Assembly: GCA_016844425.1 (NCBI GenBank)
Contig: JAERML010000002.1
Span: 1 to 23,545 of the forward strand
Direction: 5' to 3'
DNA from: Bacteroidota bacterium
GTDB lineage: Bacteria; Bacteroidota; UBA10030; UBA6906
Length of the DNA stretch: 23,545 bases
Both the position numbers and the translations under genes were made by a program. Each line of letters begins with the position of its first letter. The stretch's first letter is position 1. A model generated the notes under the pieces. It worked only from the letters and a program-made list of their open reading frames with translations, was not told the DNA's origin and made no database searches. Positions 13,448 to 21,684 of the stretch are shown in pieces.

Positions 13448-15586
13448 GTGCACTTTAACCGACGCGTCCCTCAATGTTCACTATTCCCTTTGCCTAAACC
13501 CCCTCATATCATTTGGGGTCTGGTTCTGATGATCGCGTTGGTAGACGGTGGTACTGCCCAGGAGAACGGGGAAAAGACAGGGCTATACGAAATCAGCGCA
13601 ATTGAGGTGGACGGGAACGAAACCATCAGCGCAAAGGAACTTCTCGCCCAGTTGCAGACGAAAGAAACGCCCGGTACGCTGAGCAAGTTTCTTCATGGGA
13701 TCAACGACAGACTCGGAAGAAAAAACGAGTACTTCGATCCCATCAGGTTCAGCGAGGACCTCCATCGTTTGCGCAAGCACTACCGCGATCGCGGGTTCAA
13801 CATGGTCCGGATTGATACCTCGCTCACTTTTGATGATGAAGAGGGGGTGATGGAGATTGCTCTGCTTGTGACGGAGGGGTACCGCGCGATTGTGGATACC
13901 ATAATGTATGCAGGGATCGCGAATGTGCCAGAATTCGTCCAGGACGACATGGAATCATCACCCCATATCACTTCTGGCGACCCATACGATGCCGCGTTAC
14001 TGGAGGCAGAAGTTGCCCGCGTCCGGCTCATCCTCTGGAATGCAGGCTACCCTAATTGCGAGTACGTAAGGGACCGTTCCTTTGCCACATTGCGAACGAG
14101 TACTGGAAACTATTCGGTTTTGCTCACATTTGATCTTGGCAAACGGTATGTGTTTGGAGAAATCCATGTTACCAACGAAGACACCCTACGAGATGACATT
14201 ACCGATGACATCGTTTTCAGCCAGCTCGACTACAAACCAAATGATTTCTACAACTACTCAAGCAGGATCTCCAGCGAACGGAACCTGAACAGGGTCGGAA
14301 TCTTCGACCAGGCTCGCATCGAAACAGACGTTCCGCCAAACGACAGCCCGTCCATTTTTGTGGCCAGCCGCATCAGCGTCCGCCCGAAGGACAAGCACGA
14401 ACTCGCACCGGAACTCCTGATCAGCGATGAGAACAATGCATTCAACCTTGGTACCGGTCTGGGCTATACAAACAGAAATTTTCTCGGAGGGGCACGGACA
14501 TTCTCAGCAAGGCTTCGTTTCAGGACGCAGACGATTCGCGAGTTCCCCAACTATTTCGGACTCAATACGACAGCTATTTCAAACGGAGAGTTGACGTTTG
14601 AGATGCTCCAGCCGTACATATTTACCAACAAGATCAAAGGTAACTGGACGTTCTCGCTCATTCGGGATAAGCAACTTCCCTACCGGCAGGACATAGTTCG
14701 GAACACGTTTGGTTTCACTGATCGTTTTGCGGAGTTCACGACGGGGTACCTCGACTGGACGCTTGAGTTGGTAAATCTCTCACGGAACCAGAATTTCACC
14801 GGTGATACGAACGACGCCGATTTCCGCCAACAGTTGGACCAGCTCGAGCAACAGTCGAAAAACACACAATTCAATTCGATTCTCTCCTTCACGATTCAGC
14901 GAGACAAGTCCAACGATCTCTTTCGTCCATCCGATGGGTTCATCCACACCGCGACTCTTGAGGAAGCCGGTCTGCTCCCCCTCTTACTGAAGAACGCGCT
15001 TCCCCAAAACCTTCCATTTACACAATTCTATCGTATCAGCCTCCTCGGCCGCTGGTACTTCGACATGACTGATAATCGCTATTCTATTCTTGGACTGAAA
15101 TTGAAGGCCGGCTTCGAAGACAAATATGGTGAGACTCGAAGCGATTCCACGCGCAGCATTCCGCAGACGCACCGATTCTATGCAGGCGGTGGTGGCAGCA
15201 TTCGTGGCTGGCAATCGCGTGACCTAAGTGCGACTGGCGATCCTCAGTTTGGAGGAAACGTCGCTTTTGAAGGAAGCCTGGAACTGCGTATGAACATTCT
15301 CCAATCGTTGCGTGATGATTTCTTGGACAAGATCTGGATTGTGACCTTTCTGGATTTTGGCAACGTCTGGGGGCAGGCACGGAATCTGCAATTGAGAGAT
15401 GTGGCTATTGCGACAGGAATTGGATTCCGGTATGACACATTCTTCGGACCATTCCGAATCGACTATGGCCTTCGCGTATATAACCCTGCAGCCAGGCCAG
15501 GTCAACAATGGATAACGGAACGGTCATTCTGGGGACAAACGTTCAAAGAAGGCATCCTTCACTTTGGTATTGGTCATGCATTCTGA
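13448..15586 (+). CDS. Omp85-family outer membrane protein (TamA/BamA-like) with three POTRA domains
   Basis: The 712-residue product would insert or move proteins or lipids at the outer membrane. After a signal peptide (hydrophobic core IIWGLVLMIALV, likely cut after GGTA) come three POTRA-like repeats at about 46-140, 145-230 and 233-300, then a 16-strand-type barrel (about 315-712) ending in Phe (HFGIGHAF). The lid-loop motif reads GGGGSIRGW (Arg586), where canonical Omp85 has RGF or RGY. Three POTRAs fit TamA better than BamA, which has five in proteobacteria; FCB homologues vary. The start is uncertain: GTG 13448 is given, TTG 13490 (698 residues, compact signal peptide) is equally plausible, and neither has a good ribosome-binding site. 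Its end overlaps holB by 11 bases. Confidence 0.87.
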   Translation: MHFNRRVPQCSLFPLPKPPHIIWGLVLMIALVDGGTAQENGEKTGLYEISAIEVDGNETISAKELLAQLQTKETPGTLSKFLHGINDRLGRKNEYFDPIRFSEDLHRLRKHYRDRGFNMVRIDTSLTFDDEEGVMEIALLVTEGYRAIVDTIMYAGIANVPEFVQDDMESSPHITSGDPYDAALLEAEVARVRLILWNAGYPNCEYVRDRSFATLRTSTGNYSVLLTFDLGKRYVFGEIHVTNEDTLRDDITDDIVFSQLDYKPNDFYNYSSRISSERNLNRVGIFDQARIETDVPPNDSPSIFVASRISVRPKDKHELAPELLISDENNAFNLGTGLGYTNRNFLGGARTFSARLRFRTQTIREFPNYFGLNTTAISNGELTFEMLQPYIFTNKIKGNWTFSLIRDKQLPYRQDIVRNTFGFTDRFAEFTTGYLDWTLELVNLSRNQNFTGDTNDADFRQQLDQLEQQSKNTQFNSILSFTIQRDKSNDLFRPSDGFIHTATLEEAGLLPLLLKNALPQNLPFTQFYRISLLGRWYFDMTDNRYSILGLKLKAGFEDKYGETRSDSTRSIPQTHRFYAGGGGSIRGWQSRDLSATGDPQFGGNVAFEGSLELRMNILQSLRDDFLDKIWIVTFLDFGNVWGQARNLQLRDVAIATGIGFRYDTFFGPFRIDYGLRVYNPAARPGQQWITERSFWGQTFKEGILHFGIGHAF

Positions 15587-16742
15587 TGCGAAGGATCGAA
15601 TCCTCTGGCGACGTGTTATCGGGCAACAGCGCGTGAAGCAGACGCTCCTCAGTGCACTGAGAAACGATAGGCTGTCTCACGCGTACCTCTTTCACGGGAA
15701 CGAAGGGGTAGGAAAGGACGCCGTTGCCATCGAGCTTGCACGCGTTCTTCAGTGCGAGGCGGGAGAAGAAGAGGCTTGTGGACGTTGTTCCTCTTGTCTG
15801 CAGATGAACGCATTGCAGCATCCCAATGTCCGACTTGTGGTGGCCTTGCCCGTCGGCAAGAATGAAACATCGGATGATCCCCCGCTGGAGAAACTGACGG
15901 CGACGGAGATCGCTCTGATTCGCGATCAGATCGCCCGCAAGTCAGAGAATCCTTATCACCGGATTGTCATTCCAAAGGCCACGATCATCAAAATCAACAG
16001 CATCAGGGAGCTACGGCGGGAATCGGCGATGAGCACGGTTGGCGGCAGGACGCGCGTCTTCATTATTTCCTGCGCGGATGAGATGGGAGATGCCGCTGCC
16101 AACACATTGCTAAAGACACTCGAAGAGCCGGCAGGAAACACGATATTGATTCTCACAACAGCGCATCCCGACGCCCTCCTTCCTACGATACGCTCACGCT
16201 GTCAACAGGTCCGTTTCGATCCCCTGACGGAAACGGAGATACGAACGGCTCTGGTAGACCGGAATGATGTGGACCCGACACATGCCTCTTTGGTTGCGCG
16301 CCTTGCAAACGGGAGCTACACGGAAGCAATGAATCTCTTGCAGGACGATGTCGCCGCCCGGCGGCAAGAGGTAGTGAACTTTATACGTCTTGTGCTCGGC
16401 TCCGGTGCGGCGCCCCTGTTAGATGAGATCGGGCGAATTTGCTCAACAAAGGACAGAGACGTGGTGATCCGTTTTCTCACACTCATGCTGATGTGGTTCC
16501 GGGATGCCCTGGTTCTCTCCCGCGGCGGCAGCATTATCAACCTCGACCAGCAGGATGACCTCCAGAGATTCGTCACAAGGTTCCCGCACGCCGACCTTCT
16601 CTCGGCACTGGCAGAAGTTGAGAAGGCTATTTCCCTTGTTCATGGAAATGTCTACATTAATCTTGTGCTGACGCAACTTTCCGTCCGTCTCAAAAGATAT
16701 CTCGATGTCGGTCGGCCGCAGGCTGCAGTCTCTCACGCGTAA
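15576..16742 (+). CDS. holB: DNA polymerase III delta prime subunit (clamp loader)
   Basis: This 388-residue AAA+-fold protein matches the delta prime or clamp-loader branch that opens the sliding clamp with DnaX and delta. The opening VIGQQRVKQTLLSAL leads to the P-loop-like GNEGVGKD (41-48). This lacks the Ser/Thr that completes a Walker A, as is usual in non-ATPase delta prime. Four cysteines at 60, 68, 71 and 74 form the expected zinc module. LLKTLEEP and the TIRSRCQQVRF segment (SRC motif contacting a neighbouring ATP) are present. DnaX itself would carry a full GKT and a tau extension, so holB is the better call. ATG 15576 overlaps the Omp85 stop; TTG 15564 would add four residues. metG follows after 8 bases. 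Confidence 0.85.
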   Translation: MHSDAKDRILWRRVIGQQRVKQTLLSALRNDRLSHAYLFHGNEGVGKDAVAIELARVLQCEAGEEEACGRCSSCLQMNALQHPNVRLVVALPVGKNETSDDPPLEKLTATEIALIRDQIARKSENPYHRIVIPKATIIKINSIRELRRESAMSTVGGRTRVFIISCADEMGDAAANTLLKTLEEPAGNTILILTTAHPDALLPTIRSRCQQVRFDPLTETEIRTALVDRNDVDPTHASLVARLANGSYTEAMNLLQDDVAARRQEVVNFIRLVLGSGAAPLLDEIGRICSTKDRDVVIRFLTLMLMWFRDALVLSRGGSIINLDQQDDLQRFVTRFPHADLLSALAEVEKAISLVHGNVYINLVLTQLSVRLKRYLDVGRPQAAVSHA

Positions 16743-16750
16743 CAAAATCA

Positions 16751-18847
16751 ATGACTTCCACTCGACGCATACTTGTCACAGCCGCCCTTCCGTACGCCAA
16801 CGGTCCGATCCATCTTGGTCATCTGGCTGGCGCGTATCTTCCGGCAGATATCTACGTCCGGTACCAACGGCTGAAGCAGCGGAATGTCTTGTTCATCTGT
16901 GGCTCCGATGAGCATGGCGTCCCGATTACCTTGACCGCCGACAAAGAACACGTTTCCCCGCAGGTGATTGTCGACCGCTATCATGCAATGAACAAAACCG
17001 CCTTCGAGCGGTTCGGGGTGAGCTTCGACAATTACTCCCGAACATCTCTTTCGATCCACCATCAAACTGCGCAGGAGTTCTTCCTCAATTTTCACAAACG
17101 TGGGATTCTGCGTGAGAAGCAGGAAAAGCAATTCTATGATGAAAAGGCGCGGATGTTTCTTCCAGACCGGTACGTGGAAGGGACGTGCCCCGTCTGTTCA
17201 AATCCCGATGCGCGGGGAGATCAATGCGAACGGTGCGGTTCTTACCTCAATCCGACAGAATTGATTGACCCGCGGAGCAAGATCACCGGTGAGACACCGG
17301 TGGTCAGGGAAACATCGCATTGGTATTTTCCACTTGGCGCATATCAGACGAGACTCGAGAAGTACATCGCCGAACGGGACGCACGGGATGGTTGGAAGGA
17401 TAACGTCCTCAACTATTGCAAGAGTTGGTTCAAAAACGGTTTGCAGGATCGTGCCGTCACCCGTGATCTCGATTGGGGAGTCAAGGTTCCGTTGACCGGT
17501 TACGAAAACAAAGTCCTCTATGTGTGGTTTGATGCAGTACTTGGGTATATCTCCTCGACGAAGGAATGGGCAAAACAGAAAGGGAGGCCGGAGGGATGGA
17601 AAGACTACTGGCTTGACGAAACGACCAAGTATGTTGCTTTCATCGGGAAGGATAACGTTGTCTTCCATTGTATTGTCTTTCCTGCAATGTTGACGGCATG
17701 GAATGACGGCAATGCGCCGCCCTATGTCCTTCCTGAGAATGTCCCGGCAAACGAGTTTCTTAACTTTGAGGGACAGAAATTTTCAAAGAGCAAAGGGTGG
17801 GGGATTGAGGTTCTGGAATTTCTGGAGCGCTTTTCGACCGATGCATTGAGGTATTATCTCGCGGTCTCGTTGCCCGAGTATCGCGATTCTGATTTCTATT
17901 GGCGTGACTTCCAGGCGAAAAACAACAATGAGCTGGCTGACATTCTTGGTAACTTCATAAACCGGACACTCGCTTTCGTCGGTCGGGCATTCGAAGCAAA
18001 GGTGCCGGAGCTGGGAACGCTCTCGGACCTGGACCGCGGCATGCTTGAAACAATGCGGAAAACCCCTGCCACAGCGGGGGAATTCTTCGAGCACTACCGA
18101 TTCCGCGACGGCGTGCTCGAAATCATGAACCTCGCCCGGGCTTCGAACAAGTACTTCAACGACAGTGAACCATGGAAGACCGCCTCCTCCAACAAGGAAA
18201 AGTGTGCAACCACGATCAACATCTGTCTGCAGTTGGCCCGATCGCTGGCAATCCTGATGGGGCCGATCATTCCCTCCTCGTCGGAGAAGGTCTGGAAGAT
18301 GCTGGGTTTACAAGGCGAGGCATCGAAACAATTGTGGGATTCTGCCGCCGAACCTCTCCTGCCGGAGGGCCATAGTATCGGGACCCCGGAGATTCTGTTC
18401 ACAAAAATTGAGGACGATGTGATCGCTTCTGAATTGAACAAGCTTTCAAGTACCCCGGAAGGGACACCCGCGCAAACACCGCCACCGGTAAGACCATCCG
18501 GAGGCATACCGGATGCGCGGCCGAACATCTCCATTGATGATTTCAAGAAGATCGACCTGCGCGTGGCAAAGATCATCGCGGCGGAACCTGTGCCGAAGTC
18601 GGAAAAGTTGCTGAAACTCCAGGTTGAAGTCGGGACCGAGAAACGTCAGATTCTTGCGGGCATTGCCAAGCACTACACACCGGCGGATCTTGTCGGGAAA
18701 TCCGTCGTTGTGGTTTTCAACCTCCAGCCCGCCAAGCTGATGGGACACGAGTCCCAAGGAATGCTCCTCGCCGCGTCGGACAATGATGGGAAGCTGGTGT
18801 TCATCACTCCGTCGGCAGATATCGGATCAGGGAGTGCTGTCAAGTAG
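16751..18847 (+). CDS. metG: Methionyl-tRNA synthetase with C-terminal tRNA-binding domain
   Basis: This 698-residue class I aminoacyl-tRNA synthetase charges tRNA-Met. The N-terminal nucleotide-binding signature is HLGH (21-24, within ALPYANGPIHLGH), and KFSKS (343-347) is the second ATP motif. A zinc knuckle with cysteines 146, 149, 159 and 162 lies in the connective domain, as in the E. coli MetG1 type. After the anticodon-binding helical domain and a Pro-rich linker (about 570-590), an EMAP-II/Arc1-like tRNA-binding domain (about 593-698) provides dimerisation and extra tRNA affinity. It starts 8 bases after holB, probably on the same transcript. The ribosome-binding site is weak. Confidence 0.97.
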   Translation: MTSTRRILVTAALPYANGPIHLGHLAGAYLPADIYVRYQRLKQRNVLFICGSDEHGVPITLTADKEHVSPQVIVDRYHAMNKTAFERFGVSFDNYSRTSLSIHHQTAQEFFLNFHKRGILREKQEKQFYDEKARMFLPDRYVEGTCPVCSNPDARGDQCERCGSYLNPTELIDPRSKITGETPVVRETSHWYFPLGAYQTRLEKYIAERDARDGWKDNVLNYCKSWFKNGLQDRAVTRDLDWGVKVPLTGYENKVLYVWFDAVLGYISSTKEWAKQKGRPEGWKDYWLDETTKYVAFIGKDNVVFHCIVFPAMLTAWNDGNAPPYVLPENVPANEFLNFEGQKFSKSKGWGIEVLEFLERFSTDALRYYLAVSLPEYRDSDFYWRDFQAKNNNELADILGNFINRTLAFVGRAFEAKVPELGTLSDLDRGMLETMRKTPATAGEFFEHYRFRDGVLEIMNLARASNKYFNDSEPWKTASSNKEKCATTINICLQLARSLAILMGPIIPSSSEKVWKMLGLQGEASKQLWDSAAEPLLPEGHSIGTPEILFTKIEDDVIASELNKLSSTPEGTPAQTPPPVRPSGGIPDARPNISIDDFKKIDLRVAKIIAAEPVPKSEKLLKLQVEVGTEKRQILAGIAKHYTPADLVGKSVVVVFNLQPAKLMGHESQGMLLAASDNDGKLVFITPSADIGSGSAVK

Positions 18848-18890
18848 TTGCACTGGAAATACCCAGTACGCGTTCTTTCCTGGTGAGCAT

Positions 18891-19382
18891 ATGAAAATTG
18901 TTCTTCTCACTCTCCTCTGTTTGCCTGCCCTGGCTTGCGACGGCGGGTTGGAACCCCCGGCAACTGCTGTACCAATGGGGACGATGACCGGGCTAATCAC
19001 GTACCACAACTGGCCGCCTATCGACAGTCTTCATGATCTCCGCCTTGTCGCATTCAGGAATTTCCCTCCAAGGGATATTCTCACCGAGGTGTTGCAAGGG
19101 CGAGCCGCTGTTTACCCTCCCATTGGAGACTCTGCACTGGTTCCGTTCTTTGTAGATTCGCTCCGCTTCATTTTTGTACTTCCAGCGGGAACGTATGAGT
19201 ATGTTGCAATTGCTCAGCAGTACGGTCCGAGTATCTCGACTGATTGGCGCGCAGTGGGGCAGTATGACCTCGACACCAATCTCACGATCCCTTCTTCTGT
19301 GGAGGTCATTACGAACGACACCACTGGAGGAGTAAACATTGATGTTGATTTCAACAACCCGCCTCCACCTCCGTTCTTATGA
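18891..19382 (+). CDS. Small predicted lipoprotein, translationally coupled to a TonB receptor
   Basis: I do not recognise the family of this 163-residue protein. It starts MKIVLLTLLCLPALACDGG, a short signal peptide with a probable lipobox (ALA|C, Cys16), so the mature protein is likely lipid-anchored in the envelope. The body is hydrophobic and beta-rich with no Cys-rich or haem-type motif, and ends in a Pro-rich tail (NNPPPPPFL). The start ATG 18891 has GGTGAG upstream; the frame continues upstream into metG, which is overlap only. Its stop overlaps the TonB-dependent receptor start by ATGA (19379-19382). By analogy with surface lipoprotein plus receptor pairs such as SusD/SusC, it could help capture the receptor's ligand, but it is much shorter than SusD and shows no SusD similarity. 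Confidence 0.8.
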   Translation: MKIVLLTLLCLPALACDGGLEPPATAVPMGTMTGLITYHNWPPIDSLHDLRLVAFRNFPPRDILTEVLQGRAAVYPPIGDSALVPFFVDSLRFIFVLPAGTYEYVAIAQQYGPSISTDWRAVGQYDLDTNLTIPSSVEVITNDTTGGVNIDVDFNNPPPPPFL

Positions 19383-21550
19383 GATCGATGCTCGCAATCC
19401 TCCTCGTTTTTGCGCCTCTCGCAGTGGCCGAGACCGGCAGCATCCGGGGCCTCGTTGTGTCGACGAATGGCGAGCCATTACCCGGTGTCAATGTTCTGGT
19501 CCAGGGGACAGTGCGAGGGACGACAACATCCGCCAGCGGTGAGTTTAGTCTCTCCGGTATTTCGGTTGGGACGTACACGATCGTCTTTTCGCTCGTCGGA
19601 TATCAACGTGAGCAGCGGTCAAAAGTAGATGTGAGAGAAGGACAAGCGTTGGAACTGCGGGTTGTATTGACGTCCGCTCCGATCCAAACAGAGCCCGTTG
19701 TCGTTACTGCGAGCAAGAGGGAGCAATCGTTACAGGAATCTCCTGTAAGCATGGCAGTAATGGATGCGACCGAGATCGCCCGCCGGAATTCGGTAACGAT
19801 TGACGACGCCCTCCGCTATATTTCGGGCGTCAACCTCACCGAATCCCAGGTGAACATCCGCGGATCGAGTGGTTACAGCCGCGGTGCGGGGAGCCGGGTG
19901 TTGATGCTTGTTGATGGGATACCTTTTATTACCGGTGATACCGGTGAACTGAACTTTGAAACAATCCCCGTCGGGCAGGTGGAACGAATCGAGGTTGTGA
20001 AGGGTGCGAGCTCGGCACTCTACGGGTCGAGTGCGTTGGGGGGTGTCATCAACGTGATCACCAAGCCGATCCCTGCAGAGCCAGCCACAACACTCAGGAC
20101 ATACGGTGGTTTCTACGGTGCGCCATCATTCAGTCAATGGGTTTGGGGAGGTGGCACACGATTTCTTGATGGTCAGGCTCTTACTCATTCACGGACGATC
20201 GGCAGCCTTGGCCTCATGTTGCATGGTTCCCGCATAGCAGACGATGGCTTCCGGCAGAACGACTTTCGTCGTCGGTACAACGGGTATGTTAAGGTACGTG
20301 CCCCACTCTCCGACTTTGACCTCTTTACGTCCACGTTCAACATCCTCCACCAAAAGAGGGCGAGTTTCCTCTACTGGAAGGACCTTACGCATGCGCTCAC
20401 CCCGCCCGACGTGCAGCAGGGTGATGGGGTACAGTCTACCCGGTTCTTCTTGAGCAGCCAGTACAACCACATTACCGGTGAGGATGCGATCTACACTGTG
20501 CGCGGGATGTGGTTCCGAACGAAATTCACCGACACGATCGGTCCGTCATCGGAAGGCTCGCGTTCTGATGTGATCCGCGGAGAAGCGTTGGGAACCTTCT
20601 TGTTCGATGGTGGTCATATACTGACCGCAGGTGTGGAGGGAAATCTCGACCGTGTCGATGCAGATGTGTGGGGAACGCATTCTGGCGGTGGCGTGGCGAT
20701 GTACGTGCAGGCTGAGTATGCCGTGGCTCCCTGGTTCAAAGTGACCGTGGGTGCGCGATACGATCATCAAGACCTTGATTCGCTTGATGCCAACGCGCAA
20801 CTCAATCCGAAGCTTGGCATTGTGTACAACCCGATGCCAGGAACCGCCGTCCGCGCCTCGTACGGACGCGGGTTCCGCTCGCCAACCGTTGCGGAGGCAT
20901 TTATCTCAACGAGCGCAGGAGGATTTCCCATCATCCCCAATCCGAACCTGAAACCGGAACGGAGCACGTCGTACGAAGTGGGTGTGAATCAAATTCTCGG
21001 CGAAGCGGCTGTGTGTGATGTGGCTCTGTTTCAAAGTGACTTCTCCGATCTCATCGAGGCGGGCTTCACGCCCAATTTCAATGGACAGTTCGCGAATGTG
21101 ACGCGGGCGCAGATCCGGGGGGTCGAAGGATCGGCAACGCTCGGGTTCTTCGATCGGTCGTCCGTTCTCTCGCTGGGGTACACGTACGTCCATCCAAAGG
21201 ATGTGACGAAGAATGATATTCTCAAGTACCGTCCCCGCCATATGCTGTACGCGGGAAGCGTCTCACGGATAAGCGACTTCACGCTGGCCGTGGATTTCCG
21301 TTATCTCAGTCGCGTCGAACGGATCGATGACGAGTTTGTTACGCCACCGCTCAACATAATCAAGGATGGTGAGTACCGTGTTGACATATATGTAGTAGAT
21401 CTTCGCTTTGGTTATGATTTTGCCGCCGTCGATCTGCCACTCATTGCAACACTCAACATCAACAATCTCTTCCAGTACAACTACGTTGAGCTGATTGGGA
21501 ACATTGCCCCGCCTCGCAGCATCATCCTTACTCTTCAGACTTCACTGTAG
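19379..21550 (+). CDS. TonB-dependent outer membrane receptor with carboxypeptidase-regulatory-like N-terminal domain
   Basis: This 723-residue outer membrane protein should import a scarce ligand such as an iron chelate, cobalamin or a sugar, using energy from TonB. The signal peptide ends at AVA (17). A carboxypeptidase-regulatory-like beta-sandwich spans about 20-97, then a TonB-box-like EPVVVTASKRE (105-115). The plug domain contains VNIRGSSGYSRG, DGIPF and VERIEVVKGASSALYGSSALGGVINV-type segments. The barrel (about 235-723) carries GRGFRSPTVAEAF and NPNLKPERS, typical of siderophore/cobalamin receptors. It ends LQTSL, so the usual terminal aromatic residue is absent. No ligand is indicated by neighbours apart from the overlapping lipoprotein. 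I see no Fur-like box or B12 riboswitch near it. Confidence 0.93.
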   Translation: MRSMLAILLVFAPLAVAETGSIRGLVVSTNGEPLPGVNVLVQGTVRGTTTSASGEFSLSGISVGTYTIVFSLVGYQREQRSKVDVREGQALELRVVLTSAPIQTEPVVVTASKREQSLQESPVSMAVMDATEIARRNSVTIDDALRYISGVNLTESQVNIRGSSGYSRGAGSRVLMLVDGIPFITGDTGELNFETIPVGQVERIEVVKGASSALYGSSALGGVINVITKPIPAEPATTLRTYGGFYGAPSFSQWVWGGGTRFLDGQALTHSRTIGSLGLMLHGSRIADDGFRQNDFRRRYNGYVKVRAPLSDFDLFTSTFNILHQKRASFLYWKDLTHALTPPDVQQGDGVQSTRFFLSSQYNHITGEDAIYTVRGMWFRTKFTDTIGPSSEGSRSDVIRGEALGTFLFDGGHILTAGVEGNLDRVDADVWGTHSGGGVAMYVQAEYAVAPWFKVTVGARYDHQDLDSLDANAQLNPKLGIVYNPMPGTAVRASYGRGFRSPTVAEAFISTSAGGFPIIPNPNLKPERSTSYEVGVNQILGEAAVCDVALFQSDFSDLIEAGFTPNFNGQFANVTRAQIRGVEGSATLGFFDRSSVLSLGYTYVHPKDVTKNDILKYRPRHMLYAGSVSRISDFTLAVDFRYLSRVERIDDEFVTPPLNIIKDGEYRVDIYVVDLRFGYDFAAVDLPLIATLNINNLFQYNYVELIGNIAPPRSIILTLQTSL

Positions 21551-21684
21551 GTAACCAAACGCCAGCTACCCGTTCTTCCTCAGAACAAGACGGAGTTGTG
21601 GCTCGCCTTCCTCAACACCTCCTTCCGTTCTTTGCATTTCAGAACCTTCTTCAGTAAGTTGGTGATGCACAAGAGAAGATTGTC

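Noticed and set aside
18848..18890. Possible terminator ACTGG-AAATAC-CCAGT after metG
   Set aside because: The stem is 5 bases and is not followed by a T run; the lipoprotein gene begins immediately after.
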